Positions 12,468 through 23,546 of a DNA stretch of 62,657 nt are shown here, in pieces. The number at the start of each line of letters is the position of its first letter. Within the stretch, counting starts at the first letter, position 1. The stretch is taken from the NCBI GenBank assembly GCA_905250885.1, contig CAJNOQ010000180.1:1-62657 (forward strand), written 5' to 3'. Below the pieces are notes generated by a model, which was given only the letters and a program-made list of their open reading frames with translations, was not told the DNA's origin and searched no databases. Both the position numbers and the translations under genes were made by a program. The stretch is from Didymodactylos carnosus (Eukaryota; Rotifera; Eurotatoria; Philodinida; Philodinidae).

Positions 12468-12971
12468 AACTAGGTAACTAGAACTTAATTGATAATGTTG
12501 ATTCTAAATATGAGCATCGGAGTTGTCCTTAGGCTTTTGTTGACCGGTTTTCTGAAACTGGATCTTCAGAAAACCAGGGATCAAGTCCAGAAAGCTTTTC
12601 TGAATCAGCCATTTTGTGGAAGGACACAAAACTGTCTATGTTCTATAAATTTTAGTTTTTCAAAATATCATTGAACAGTGCTATGATTTTTGCAAAAGCA
12701 TCCTATCGCGACATTGTTCCATCAAAACTAGCGTACCTACTCGTTTGGGAAATTTTCCTACGCTGTTGGTTCTTTTTTTGCAAAATTAAAACTTATAGAA
12801 CATAGTCAGTTTTGTGTCCCTACAACGTGGCTGATTCAGAAAAGTTTTCTGGACTTGATCCCTGGTTTTCTGAAGATCCAGTTTCAGAAAACCGGTCAAC
12901 AAAAGCCTAAGGATAACTCCGATGCTCATATTTGGAATCAGCATCATCAATTACATATAGTTCACCTAGTT
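12468..12971. mobile_element. Fold-back element with about 190-bp inverted arms
   Basis: Bases 12468-12657 and 12783-12971 are near-complete reverse complements (outermost AACTAGGT / ACCTAGTT, innermost 'tatgttctataa' / 'ttatagaacata'), leaving only about 125 bp in the middle. Each arm also contains a smaller palindrome, GGTTTTCTGAAAC...TTCAGAAAACC. No coding content. It lies 100 bp downstream of the ATP-grasp gene. Target duplication not clear. Confidence 0.8.
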
Positions 12972-13582
12972 TCATCGAAAAAAAAACGATTTGCACCTTA
13001 GGGTCCTTCCCTCGTTAGACAGACCAGTCTTTCAGTTCGATCAGTCTTTTTCTAACTTTCAACTGCCGAAAGTTTCGTTAGAAAGCTATCTTAGCAACTA
13101 TAAGTCAGATGTTTCTCCCGTAAGTGTTAGCCTTAGTTTTAAAAGAAAAGTCCAGTTAAACATTTGATTACGGATAAGTCTTCGAAACGGCGTTTATCGC
13201 TCACAGAAAAGTGGCATTTTCGATACAAAGTTTGGAGAAAGGGTGATGAGTATAATGACCGGTAATTTTGTCTAGTAAAGGACAGATTTTCTTCATCCTC
13301 CTCTTAATCGAAATCTTTGTAGAAAAGTCTTTTCTGATCTATGGTGATGCCTAGTATGTATTATAGATTTTAGGACTCCTAGTAAAGCTTTTAATGTTTG
13401 AACAAAGCATCGCTTAGAGATAGAGGAGGATGTCTCATATTAACCAGAAATGCTAGTTCTATAAACGAGAGCTATTTTAATTCTGGTATTTCACTAAAAT
13501 ATCAGCGTTCCAAAAAATCAGTTTTTCAGACTATTTAGAAAACTTTTTCAAAACTCTCAGAAGTTTTTAATAACCTATGATG

Positions 13583-14314
13583 CGACAGTCTTAGCACAAA
13601 TTAAAACTCATCTTTCTCTATTGAGAGCAACTTGCTTTTTAAATCAAAACCTGAGTTTTGGAAGCTAAGCTTTTCATTTCTTTTTAAAAGTTTTACAGGA
13701 TATTTTGTTTCGGAGTTACAGATGTTTCTCTAGGATGCTTCAAAATACTATTTTGTACAGTGAGAAAAGACTATTCTTTTAAAGAAGATTTTTGGTAATA
13801 AATGTTTATCTGAGTGCCAGATTGTAGAGCAAACGATTCTCTACAAAATGGTACGTCGCACGGTCTCATGTGATCAGAGGAAAGGATGCTACATGTATTC
13901 TATCAGAAGCCCCGAATCATGTAACGCTTGAAATTAACAAAACGAAATTTAGAAAAAATAAAGCTTTTTGTAAAAAGATGTATAATTTCTTTTCGAAAAG
14001 TTGTACAAGATCGTACAATACGTCATTTTGTAGAGATAATTATGCCCTACAACTTTGTAATCCAATAAAAAAATCAACAGCTTATCTGCTCCGGCTGTAT
14101 TAAACGTTTTAAAAAGCCTGCTTTTTTCCTTTGTACAAATAGTATTTTGAAGCATGCTAGAGAAACATCTGTAACACCGAAATAAAATATCCTGTAAAAT
14201 TTTAAAAGATAAATGAAAAGCTTGGAAAATGTAGCTTCCAAAACTCAGGTTTTGATTTGAAAAGCAGATTGCTCTCAATAGAAAGATGAGTTTTAATTTG
14301 TGCTAAGACTGTCG
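13583..14314. mobile_element. Inverted-repeat element, about 185-bp arms
   Basis: Arms at about 13583-13765 and 14131-14314 pair over almost their whole length, starting CGACAGTCTTAGCAC and ending GTGCTAAGACTGTCG. The 365-bp centre also shows weaker pairing ('ctctacaaaatg' near 13840 with 'cattttgtagag' near 14024). Open frames inside are just arm translation. This looks like a non-autonomous DNA transposon; superfamily not determined. Confidence 0.75.
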
Positions 14315-14741
14315 AGTGCTTTTAGTTAGTATACAGAAATATTACGATAACTGACCTAAAAAGAGATATACGAAAAAATACGTACCTGCCGCTAGATCAA
14401 AGAGGAACTGCGCACAAGTTTTAATGACATGCTTGTCCTGCTATATCACGATAAACAAGGTAAGTACTTACTTGATCAAACCGTCGGCAGATAATTAATA
14501 ACTGAGTTTTATCTGAAACAACGATAACCGTGTCTAAAATTAGAGTAACGCTCAACTATATAAGCTACATTATAAGCTACATGTACAGATATTTTTTTTC
14601 CTGTCTTCAGAAGTTCTTCCTGTATGTACCAGCTGTTAAGTATCACGTGACCATTAATTATCTCGTAGAGCAAACAGCTAAAAAGTTCTATAAAATGTGG
14701 AACTAATCACATGATGATTAAAATATAAATCGAACTAGAGA

Positions 14742-14785
14742 GCCAACTGCCCTACTGGAAGATTGAAAAATCGGCTGAGTGGAAC
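14742..14785 (+). repeat. Short dispersed repeat family A, copy 1
   Basis: Begins GCCAACTGCCCTACTGGAAG and ends in 'cggctgagtggaac'. Related copies lie at 15251-15295, 50268-50312 and, inverted, 18155-18198. The shared skeleton is CCAA-YYA-CCCT, then a GA-rich run, then AAAGYCGG..GAGTG-AAC. No tRNA cloverleaf or protein was recognised. Confidence 0.6.
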
Positions 14786-16897
14786 AGAAAACAGGCGAAA
14801 TAAAATTAGAACATCCAGAAAGTCATAACAGTTTGACTTTTATCAAGAAGAATGTACATCGCTATATCAACTGATTCATTATCAGATCATATATTCTACT
14901 ATAGCTTTCATCATATCAAGCACTGTAACGTATATTCACTATGAAATGAATCACCTGACGATCAATTATATCATAGGAAAAACGATAGAGATGTCTCAAA
15001 AATATGCTCATTTTGTGACACTAATTATATAATAACTAAAGCAAATATCCGAAAACTAATTTCAGATGTGTCATCTACGCCGTCTCTACTTTCGAATCCT
15101 CTTTTCCCGAAATCTGTACGATCAGAGATAACCGAGATGGCTGGCTCGAACGTGAAAAAGATCTAGAAAGGAAGAACATTTTTACTAGGCAACGCTCGGA
15201 ATGAAAAGCAGTAAGTCTCCTATCATTTCATTCAGTCGACTTAACTAGTTGCCAACTACCCTGCGGGGAGACTGGAAAGCCGAACGAGTGAAACGTCCTT
15301 TAGAGACATTTTAGACACCATATGATTCGCTCAGATAGGTTATATGAGTCCGTTAATCCTGTTTTTACTTAAGGACAATAATATAAATGCATTTTCTTAA
15401 GCCGACCGAGTGAAATCCGAGAAGGCTTATTTACGTCGACTGAGTGAAACTCAAGGAGACTTATTGCTTTTCATCCCGGCGTTGCCTAGTAAATTTCTTC
15501 TTTCTTTTCACACTGTGTTTTCTCGTTCGAGTTAGCCACTCGTTCTCGGTTATCTGTGTGTGGGAAATAATTATCAAGGAAATTGAAGCACAGCAAGTGG
15601 CCAGACTGTACACTTCACCCACCTTTCTCTTCTACAGTGCATGGGTTTTCACAAAGTTTTAGAGTTTTTATGGAGTGTGTTAGTCATTGAGGAATTAGCA
15701 TATAATTTACCAATGTAGCAGTCAGCCTTTTGGAGCCAACGGTTTTGTCTGCCACGTTCTAGATGCTTGATAAACGGAAACGCATTCCTGGATACATTTG
15801 CATTGAAGTGGTGTGAATGTAGTTCTGAAACAATTCAGGCTATGTTCTTGTAGACTTTTCGAATGAATTTATTAAGAAATATTTTTACCCGTTGTTCAAT
15901 CGATTGAAATTTACTTGTCCACTGGATCTCATTATTTGTAGCGAATTTTTCTACGATGTTTTAATGCATGAACGTAATATGGAGGTAGAATAGGACGATA
16001 CCGTTTGGTGAGATGAATTGTTGTGCATCTTTATTGTAAAGCAACGAGAAATCGTTCATATAATTTTATAAATCCGGTAGGTTCATCTTTCATCACTGAG
16101 CTAAATTATACCAGGAACTTTGCTTTAGTTCTAGAATTAGTGAAATCATTTGCCAGTCTGTTGTTTAACCACTAAATTCATTCCGTTGATTTAATTTTAA
16201 TGATGTGATATGCCAATGGACTGGATAATGATCTGTCATTGTGAAAATCTCGTCTGGCATGGCCAATTCCGATGACTAGTCAACTGATCAGCCACTCGTT
16301 CTCAGCTATTCCTAATCGTATAGATTTGGGACAAAGATCAATAGAAAGGCTAAGAGCTGTAGACGACATATTTCAAAAGTAGTTTTCCGATCTATCTTTC
16401 AATTAACATACTATATGGGACATACTATAACCTAAGCATATTTTCAAGGACTCTACCGTTCTCCTATGCAATAATCAATGGTGACGTGACACTTCATATA
16501 CATTTAGTATGAACAGTGTGCTGTAACTCATTAAGTGGTCACATGCTACTTATCAGGAAGAGGGAAGAATACCCCGCCTTTCAGCTACCTTGCGGTATAG
16601 AGTACTGTCCGGAGAAAGTTTCGTAAGTCCGATGTCTTCCCTACAACTAATACTGGCTGTAGCTCTAGACAGAATGTCAGCCTGACTCAGAGTTCTTTCG
16701 CTCAATCGCTTGAGCTCCCTCTGCACACTAACTAACCACATACTAGCCACGAGGGCTGGTGTATGTCACAACGTAATTAGCATACTATCGGACGGGTGAT
16801 CCGAGGCAAACAGCCGCTACTGACTTACCCAGGATCATCTCATGTCCTGTGGCGTCGAGGCTCGAACACAGTGCGTATTAGTCTATACTCCTGTATA
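14786..16897. other. Gene-free repeat-derived stretch
   Basis: Apart from the inverted repeat pair (15100-15560), family A copy 2 (15251-15295) and family B copies, I see no gene. Around 16550-16900 composition becomes less AT-rich and an antisense open frame exists (16553-16750), but it has no recognisable motif and no splice-supported extension. Confidence 0.5.
15100..15560. repeat. Inverted pair of dispersed repeat B (GTCGACTGAGTG family)
   Basis: A block reading GTCGACTGAGTGAAACTCAA, then 'ggagacttattgctttt', 'gcgttgcctagtaaa', 'ttttctcgttcgag' and 'ctcgttctcggttatct' occurs on the plus strand at 15436-15560 and inverted at about 15100-15242. A third, plus-strand copy is at 18404-18545. 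The short leading unit alone recurs at 15399-15432 and 18339-18371. The inverted pair with its roughly 200-bp spacer would fold as a hairpin and may be one element. Confidence 0.7.
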
Positions 16898-17816
16898 ACG
16901 GGTGGCCCATAAGAATGACGATCTTAGTATTTCGTCTCATGCAGTTTTTATTGCTCAGACCTGCCTTTTTTTCAAAAGATTCCGCATTCAATTCTCTACA
17001 AAAAAAGTGTGAAAAGAGTTCCTACAAAATAGAACCGTGAAACTCTATGTGGTGAATATTGGTGTGGTCTAAAAATGCCCTTTTTCAAAGTATGTCTATC
17101 GTTCGTTGCGTTTCACGTCACCATATGACTAGATATAAAAAGATTGAAGATGTCAATTTGTAGCTCTCGAAAAGCCCTATCAGCCGAGCGACGATAGAAA
17201 AATTCTAACTTTTAAACGTGTATGAACAGAACTTTTTCCTTTTTTTCTCACACCGATGTTTTTTTGGATCTGTTATTGGACTTCTCTGTAACCTTTATGC
17301 GGTTAGCTCAAAACGTAACTTTTCACAGTCGAATCTTTGCCAGTTCGAAGAAAAATTCTCTTTCTATCATCGCTAAACGACTTTATTGGTGTTCAGTTAG
17401 TTTTGGCAACAAATTGTGGATGAGAACAAAATGTTGAATTATTCCAGCTCGTTTTTCAAGGCAAACTGTCCCTGAAATCTCGTAATACTATCCAAGCAAC
17501 TCGTTTCAAGTGCTATGAGAAAGAACATACTTGAAAATAGCGAGAAATGTGCACCACAGTGATTCCACACTTTATTAGTCAGAGAGAGAAAAAAAATTAA
17601 TATTGTGAAACCGTGCGTTTGAAAACAGGCCTTTTCGGAGCATACCAGTGTTTACCAGATAGAGTTTCACGGTCTCATTTTGTAGAAACTCTTTTCACAC
17701 TTTGCTGTATAGAATTGAATGAGGAATCTTTTGAAAAAAAGGCGAGGTCTGAGCGATAAAAACTGTATGAGATATTCACGAAATACTAAGACCGCCATTC
17801 TTTATGGACCACCCGT
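16898..17816. mobile_element. Tc1/mariner-like non-autonomous element, 919 bp
   Basis: Terminal inverted repeats of about 190 bp start ACGGGTGG (16898) and end CCACCCGT (17816), and are flanked on both sides by TA (16896-16897 and 17817-17818), the target duplicated by Tc1/mariner/IS630 transposases. Matching blocks inward include 'cttagtatttcgt', 'cagtttttat.gctcagacct', 'cttttttt.caaaagattcc' and 'gtgtgaaaagagtt'. The roughly 540-bp centre has no recognisable transposase, so it must have been moved in trans. Confidence 0.8.
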
Positions 17817-18154
17817 TAGTCTGATGCATTTATAGTATGAAACATTACTACCGATAGAATGCATCCGGATGTTTACTACTAGAGCACTGCAGTAGAGTGC
17901 CGGTAACCCTATCGAGGGTGTTTGTCCGTGCCCGTTCGTGGAATTTTTTCGCTGTCCGTATCCGTGCAGAAAAAACCTTTTTTTCTCTCTGATGTGCCAC
18001 AGTTGTGGTGGCATTTTTTTGAAAAATCCCCCCGAAAAAAAAGTGCCCGTCGAAGAGAGTTGCCCGTCCGTGTCTTTTTCAAGCCTGCCAGTGCCCGTAC
18101 AGATTTCTACACAGCAGTGTTCTAACCGTGTATAAGGGATTTAAACAGTGCTAA

Positions 18155-18545
18155 AGTGTCACTCGGCCGGCTTTCCAAGCTGCTCGCAGGGTAATTGGTA
18201 TTAGAGCCCTGCAGTTTACGACTTTTTGGCAACCAATAACCTAACCTATAAATATCTTCACAACCTAAACCTAACCTATAACCTATATTAGGTTAGGTTA
18301 GGCTTAACCAGCAGGCTCTAGCTGGCATCTACTTCTTTAAGCCGACTGAGTGAAACTCAAGGAGGCTTATTCTGTTTCACCACAAAAGATTCTTCTTCTT
18401 CTTCGGTAAGTCGACTGAGTGAAACGGTAAGGAGACCTATTGCTTTTTACTTCGGAGTTGCCTAGCAACGTTTTACTTTCTTTCTTTTCACGTTGTGTTT
18501 TCTCGTTCGAGCGAGTTACTCGTTCTCGATTATCTCTGATCGCAC
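18155..18545. repeat. Family A (inverted) plus repeat B copy 3
   Basis: Bases 18155-18198 are the reverse complement of the family A repeat (ending 'cgcagggtaattgg'). Bases 18339-18371 and 18408-18441 are two leading units of repeat B, and 18442-18545 is the rest of B ('gagttgcctagcaac', 'ttttctcgttcgag', 'ctcgttctcgattatct'). A and B therefore sit close to each other here and at 15100-15560, which suggests that both are parts of one larger transposable element. Confidence 0.6.
18239..18303. repeat. Short TTAGG / CCTAA tracts
   Basis: Three perfect TTAGG units (18288-18302) are preceded within 50 bp by several CCTAA units in the opposite orientation (18239-18280), giving a loose palindrome. 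TTAGG is the insect-type telomere unit, but three units inside a repeat-rich desert are no proof of telomeric origin. Confidence 0.45.
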
Positions 18546-20155
18546 CGTGGCAGATCGAGAATTTTTGCAATAATTGTGCAAAAACAATAGTTAATTGAGT
18601 AAAACAAAATTTTTTCGTGTTTCTGATGCAATTAGCTATTGCAAGATCTTGAAAATACTGGTACGCTCACATGTTCGTAACGTGAATAGTTGGTCATTTT
18701 AGTTTGCCATATAGTTGTCATTTTTCGACAAGATCATTGTATCATTTCTTAGCCCATAATCCAATACTATATTAAGAACTTATTCCTGTACAGCACTAAT
18801 ATTAATAATACTCAAAAGGGGAGTGTCTTCGTGCGTGAGTCGGAACTTCTGAGGGATCCAGCTAGTGAACGGTACCTTTTGAGCACGAAAATAATTGTTG
18901 CTCAGCAAAACTGTCTCAAAAAACTTGTATTTCTATGGCAACCACACGTACCGCATACACCTCATCTAGCGTACGTCTAGCGTACGTACCTAAGAAGAAT
19001 TCTGAATCCACCACTCGTCGGAGCTACTTGCCTTATGATCACCTTCATGACATAATCACAACAAGTTTTTCATTCATTCTGCTGCTGATGAAATAGCACA
19101 ATAGATTATTGGGACCAAGGTAAAGCAATTACACTGAAACGGGAGGGGTCGCTTATTGACGGATGGATTGCGCTGCCTTTTATTGACCGATGTTGCTACT
19201 CTTTTATGAGTTAGTTATTCTGATTTACAAAATAAAGCTTCTTTTTACTTTCAGAATATGACCATTTAATAGACCATAAAAGGCTGATATATTTATATTC
19301 GGTATAAATTTAACATTAGTTCAACCTTATGTTACGTCATAGGAAGGACCACGACCTTAAACCTAAAATTTCGCCAATATTTAGAAATTCTCAACTGTTA
19401 AGCATGAACTGGAAGTATTTTATAGAACATATTCTAAAAGAGCAATCATTTCTGTATGTTTTGACTACTATAAAGTATTTAAAATACTTTCCTTTATATT
19501 AATCATAGACTAAATTTTGAAAATTCAAGTAAAGTTCGTGCAATAAAAATGTTTATCTCAGTCAAAACGACATCTTTTTCAATTTTAAACATAGTATTCG
19601 TAATTACATTAAAACTGCATTTAGACCATTGGTGTTATGGAGCTTTGAGAAAAAAAATTCCCTACTACAAAAAATTCTGGTCTCAATTGAATAATTTTAT
19701 AATGATATCTTCTCCCTATCCGCTCACTTCATTTCACGATATTTCGATGTTTGATAAAAACAGTAAAAGCGTCATTCTCATTACAACAAGCAAGTGACGT
19801 ATTTAAAAACTACTTCTTTTCCTGTCTTCGAATACATTACCTTCAGCCGCCGGAAACAACAATCATTCTGGTAGTACAACTTTCTCTCGTCTAATACTCT
19901 TCCAAATAAATGTTTCAATTAATCGTATTGCTGAGACGAAGGGTGATTCGAACATCAGTTCCAGTGGAGGATGTAATAATTTCTCTATCTTTACTTAAAT
20001 TGTATAAACCTGTACTCTTGAAACATCTATGATTTATTTTTCAACTTTCTTTTAAAATTGGTGTTTTGTCAAACGCATGGAGAGAGTTGTTGTATATCGT
20101 TCTTCACTCTGCACTTGAATTTGTTCGTCTCATGTTATACAAATCATATATCTGT
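18546..20155. other. Gene-free stretch
   Basis: No supported gene. A duplicated word 'tctagcgtacg' lies at about 18965-18985. An open frame at 19549-19797 has no recognisable domain and no flanking exons, so I did not call it. Confidence 0.45.
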
Positions 20156-20602
20156 CCTAGTAAAACTTCTTTTAACCAAGATCTTGACTTCTTGAAGTTT
20201 TTCAATAAGATTTTGGTTCAAGACCTTGATAAGAAAATGTAAGAATTCAAAAAATTTCAAGAAACCAAGATCTTGAACATCGTGTGATTTCTTGACTTCT
20301 TGTACCAAGATCTTGGAAATTCTTGAATTATCGTTTTATTTTACGCTCTTGTGTAAATATAAGTGCGAATATTTTCACACTTAGAATAACTTCAACATAG
20401 TTGTTTAAGGAAGAACCTATGAATCTATATGGTCGTATATCTGATGGCTATGGCTGTCATAAATGAAAATAAAATGCAAAGAAAATTTTTCACTCAAGAT
20501 CTTGAAATTTCTATTCCCAAGACCTTGACTTCTTGATGTTTTTTCCAAGATCTTGTGACATTTCTTAACCCAAGATCTTGGGTATTAGAAGATTCACTAG
20601 GG
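20156..20602. mobile_element. Element loaded with CAAGATCTTG palindromes
   Basis: Six perfect copies of the 10-bp palindrome CAAGATCTTG lie at 20177, 20266, 20306, 20495, 20546 and 20571, and two one-base variants CAAGACCTTG at 20219 and 20518. The ends form a roughly 32-bp inverted repeat (left starts CCTAGTAAAACTTCT at 20156; right ends AGAAGATTCACTAGG at 20601) with about 26 of 32 positions paired. Such subterminal palindromes usually bind a transposase. The AT-rich centre (20320-20490) has no coding pattern. Confidence 0.7.
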
Positions 20603-20632
20603 TGACCTCTTCTCAACTGCACGTGTGCAGTT

Positions 20633-20839
20633 TATGATTCAGACTTTTTAACTCATCTAGACTCTATAAACGGCGTACAGCGACTTGCTGCTAGAATAAT
20701 TAAGAAGAATCTTAACCATGAAATGAATAGTCGTCATCTGATCAATGAATTAGGTCTGCCTGATCTATCTCTCCGCAGAAAATACCTGTGTCTCATCTCT
20801 TTTCTCAGGATTGTCAGAATAAACATCACTCACTATTAG
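20633..20839 (+). pseudogene. Relic of non-LTR retrotransposon reverse transcriptase (C-terminal part)
   Basis: One frame reads about 68 codons that resemble the segment after the LINE reverse transcriptase core: SINGVQRLAARII followed by HLINELGLPDLSLRRKYL, matching the usual 'sVQRrAaR..i ... L.eLgLptLeeRRk' pattern. It then hits a stop (TAG, 20837). No catalytic FADD region, start or 3' tail was found, so this is a short dead fragment. It begins only 30 bp after the palindrome-rich element. Confidence 0.6.
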
Positions 20840-21287
20840 ACTGAGTGCACTCACTAAATACAAGTCATTCTGTTCGAATGTTAATATCAGATTCATTACA
20901 TTCTCTCTAGTCAAAAAGATCATCTCATCGTTTGATCATCAAAAGAGCATGAAAGCGAGCAATAGTAACAGAAATATATAATAAAAAGCATCAGTCATGT
21001 TTCAACAGTGCTTAGGAAAAATTTATTTTGACAAATGTAGCTAATGAAAAAGAAGAGAAAAGAGTAGTATACTCTAGATACGAGGAGATTAAAAAAAACA
21101 CTGCAAGTAGCAGGTTTTGGAAATGGAATGTTTATAACTGCTGATCGGCTGTAGAAAATTTCGAGTTAAATAGCGTAAGATTACTTTCAAGCGTCCTCTC
21201 TAATTTTTAGAAACTTTCGTCATTAAACAACTTTTGTAACATCTATAGAAGAATGTATAACTGGGCTATTTGCATGTAAAAGACACG

Positions 21288-22054
21288 AACACGTATAACT
21301 TTCGTCAAATCGATATTTAGAACGAATAATGAGTGGAACTCGTCGACTCCCTTATAATAACATCCACAAACATTCCAAAACGTACAGTATTCGATTTTAT
21401 GAGCGTAAAAATGATCAGACATAGTTCCAATCACACGAATAGTTCTGTTAGTCACAGGAAACGAGTACACTTTTTACTCTAAATGATGAGTTTTCTCAAT
21501 AAGTGCATGATCATTCTTGTTGAGCTGTTGAAATAATCACCTGAATGACGTACAAATAGCAGGCGCCTATCATATTTCGCTTGAACATAAACAGTTAAAC
21601 AGATGAAAGTGAAGAAATTGTCGAGCATATCCTACCTTTATATCACAGCTTAAATTGACTCAAAATTTTTAATCTTTTGATTATTATGTTTTAGGCACTT
21701 TCGGATCAACGGTTGGTTTTCTCAAAAAATTACTAAAGAAGTAGTTTAAAACTTTTTTTAAATGTTTTAGGGTATATCATTATTATTGGCTTAGCTTGTA
21801 CTGTATACATTGAAATTTTTAATAATTGGACATTATACAATTGTTGAGAAAACAGATCATTTAGAGTAAAAAATGTACTCGTTTCCTGTGACTAACAGAA
21901 CTATTCGTGTGATTGGAACTATATCTGATCATTTTTACGCTTATAAAATCGAATACTGTACGTTTTGGAATGTTTGTGGATGTTATTATAAGGGAGTCGA
22001 CGAGTTCCACTCATTATTCGTTCTAAATATTGATTTGACGAGAGTTATACGTGT
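21288..22054. mobile_element. Inverted-repeat element, 213-bp arms sharing an open frame
   Basis: Bases 21288-21500 and 21842-22054 are about 95% reverse complements, with a 341-bp AT-rich spacer. Each arm can be read outside-in as a similar peptide containing VTNRTIRVIG and FWNVCGCYYKGVDEF; the two copies differ at a handful of codons. Because arms of equal age would keep the same frame open by descent alone, I do not call a protein. No clear target duplication. Confidence 0.72.
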
Positions 22055-22312
22055 TTATCCGTTCGCATCACACTGATTCTGCAAGTAATGGCAACATGTA
22101 AATACCAACAGCAAATACAACGATGGAAGAAAGATTAGGTGTTATTAATTCACCAAACAAACAATGTAAGGAGACAAAAACTTTTTAGCCGAATCAAACT
22201 ATCATTGAAATAATGAGAATAGAAATGATAAATCGGAAGAGAATAGTTTATCGATACAAGAAGAAAAATTCAGAAAATAAATGAAAACAATGTTTGAAAA
22301 TAGTTTACATTA

Positions 22313-22552
22313 AACCAAGTATATTTAATATAATTGAAAAACATTTTTGTAAAATCATTTTACATAAAAATTGAGCTTTTGATACTTCACAGTATCATCA
22401 TCATTAGTTTCAACTAGTATATGTAATCATCTCTCTTCTAAATTCGACAGTCATATTAGTCTGATGATGATACTGTGAAGTATCGAAAGCTCGATTTTTA
22501 TGTAAAATTATTTTACAAAAATGTTTTTCAATTATATTAAATATACTTAGTT
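22313..22552. mobile_element. Compact palindromic MITE
   Basis: Arms 22313-22405 and 22462-22552 pair at over 90%, with only about 55 bp between them. The outer ends read AACCAAGTATATTTAAT / ATTAAATATACTTAGTT. A direct repeat 'tagtttacattaaa(a)ccaa' flanks the element at 22301-22318 and 22595-22613, partly inside the left arm, so the exact boundary is uncertain. Confidence 0.72.
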
Positions 22553-22613
22553 TTATAAAAAAAAAAACGTAAAAATAGTCAAAGAATGTCAATATAGTTT
22601 ACATTAAAACCAA

Positions 22614-23546
22614 ATATTCAAACTTATGTATCACTCTTCGATGATGAACTAATTACTTCCTTAGAGAATTATCTTTGAAGTAAAAAATTATCAATCGAAA
22701 TATCATGTATTAGTTTCATCTATTCTTTACAACACAATATCACATATATAACAATCAGCATAAACTAGATAACAAACGAGACAGCGATAATAAAACATAA
22801 ATTTCGAAAACTTGTTAGTGTTAACTGAAATATACTCATTACTCTTTACTGTATGTATGACAATGTAGTAATGTTTTTACCACTTTTGTGTCAACAGTCT
22901 GTTCATTCTATTGTATTTGTCCACTATAATAGCTTATAGTATTTTCTGATAAGAATATCCGCATCTACATGCAATAAATTATATATGGTTCTTTATCAAG
23001 AACGTATACCTTCATTACTAAAATCTAATATTGGAGCTTTTACGCTCACGCACTATTCTATTTTTGTTTTGTTCTGTTGTTTTTTTTCATTCATCCGTAT
23101 GCTGAGTTTTTTTTTTCTTCGTAAAAAAAAGAAGAATTTTTGCTAGATTTTTTGTCAATTCCAAGACGAGAAAAAAACAGAAACTAGTTGACGTCAGTAT
23201 AGTCTCTACTCATTTCTATACTAGGAAAATATAGAAGAATTTTTCGATAATATTAAAAAAAAATAATTTTGCATGGTTTGTATTACGACAATTGGGACGT
23301 ATAGGGAAAAAAATGAAGAAAGTTCATCATTATAGTGAACGAACAATAAAAACTAGAGAAGAAGAAAAAAAAATTTGTTCTGTTCTATGAATTTTGTGAA
23401 GTAATAAATTTTTTCTTGTTTTTTTTCTTCTACTAATAGAGTTATGTGTACCTCACATACACATGCATAGGTTAGAATCCGTCACACATCAACAACGTCG
23501 TTGAATATAGTCTGTTTACTTGTTAATTATCTGTTTTCTTATAAAA
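22614..23546. other. Upstream region of the NHE8-like gene
   Basis: AT-rich with poly-T and poly-A runs (about 23090-23130, 23380-23430). It should hold the promoter and 5' UTR of the exchanger. No motif specific enough to call was found. Confidence 0.4.

Noticed and set aside
14742..15295. Family A repeats as tRNA-derived genes
   Set aside because: No A/B box pair with correct spacing and no cloverleaf fold could be drawn.
16553..16750. 65-aa minus-strand open frame in a less AT-rich patch
   Set aside because: No motif; possibly decayed repeat sequence.
17922..18135. Overlapping plus-strand frames rich in Phe/Pro/Ser
   Set aside because: Two frames are open at once in simple 'cgtgcccgt' repeat words, which suggests low complexity rather than coding.
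20177..20580. CAAGATCTTG repeats as a CRISPR-like array
   Set aside because: Units are short palindromes at irregular spacing in a eukaryotic genome, with no spacers of uniform length.
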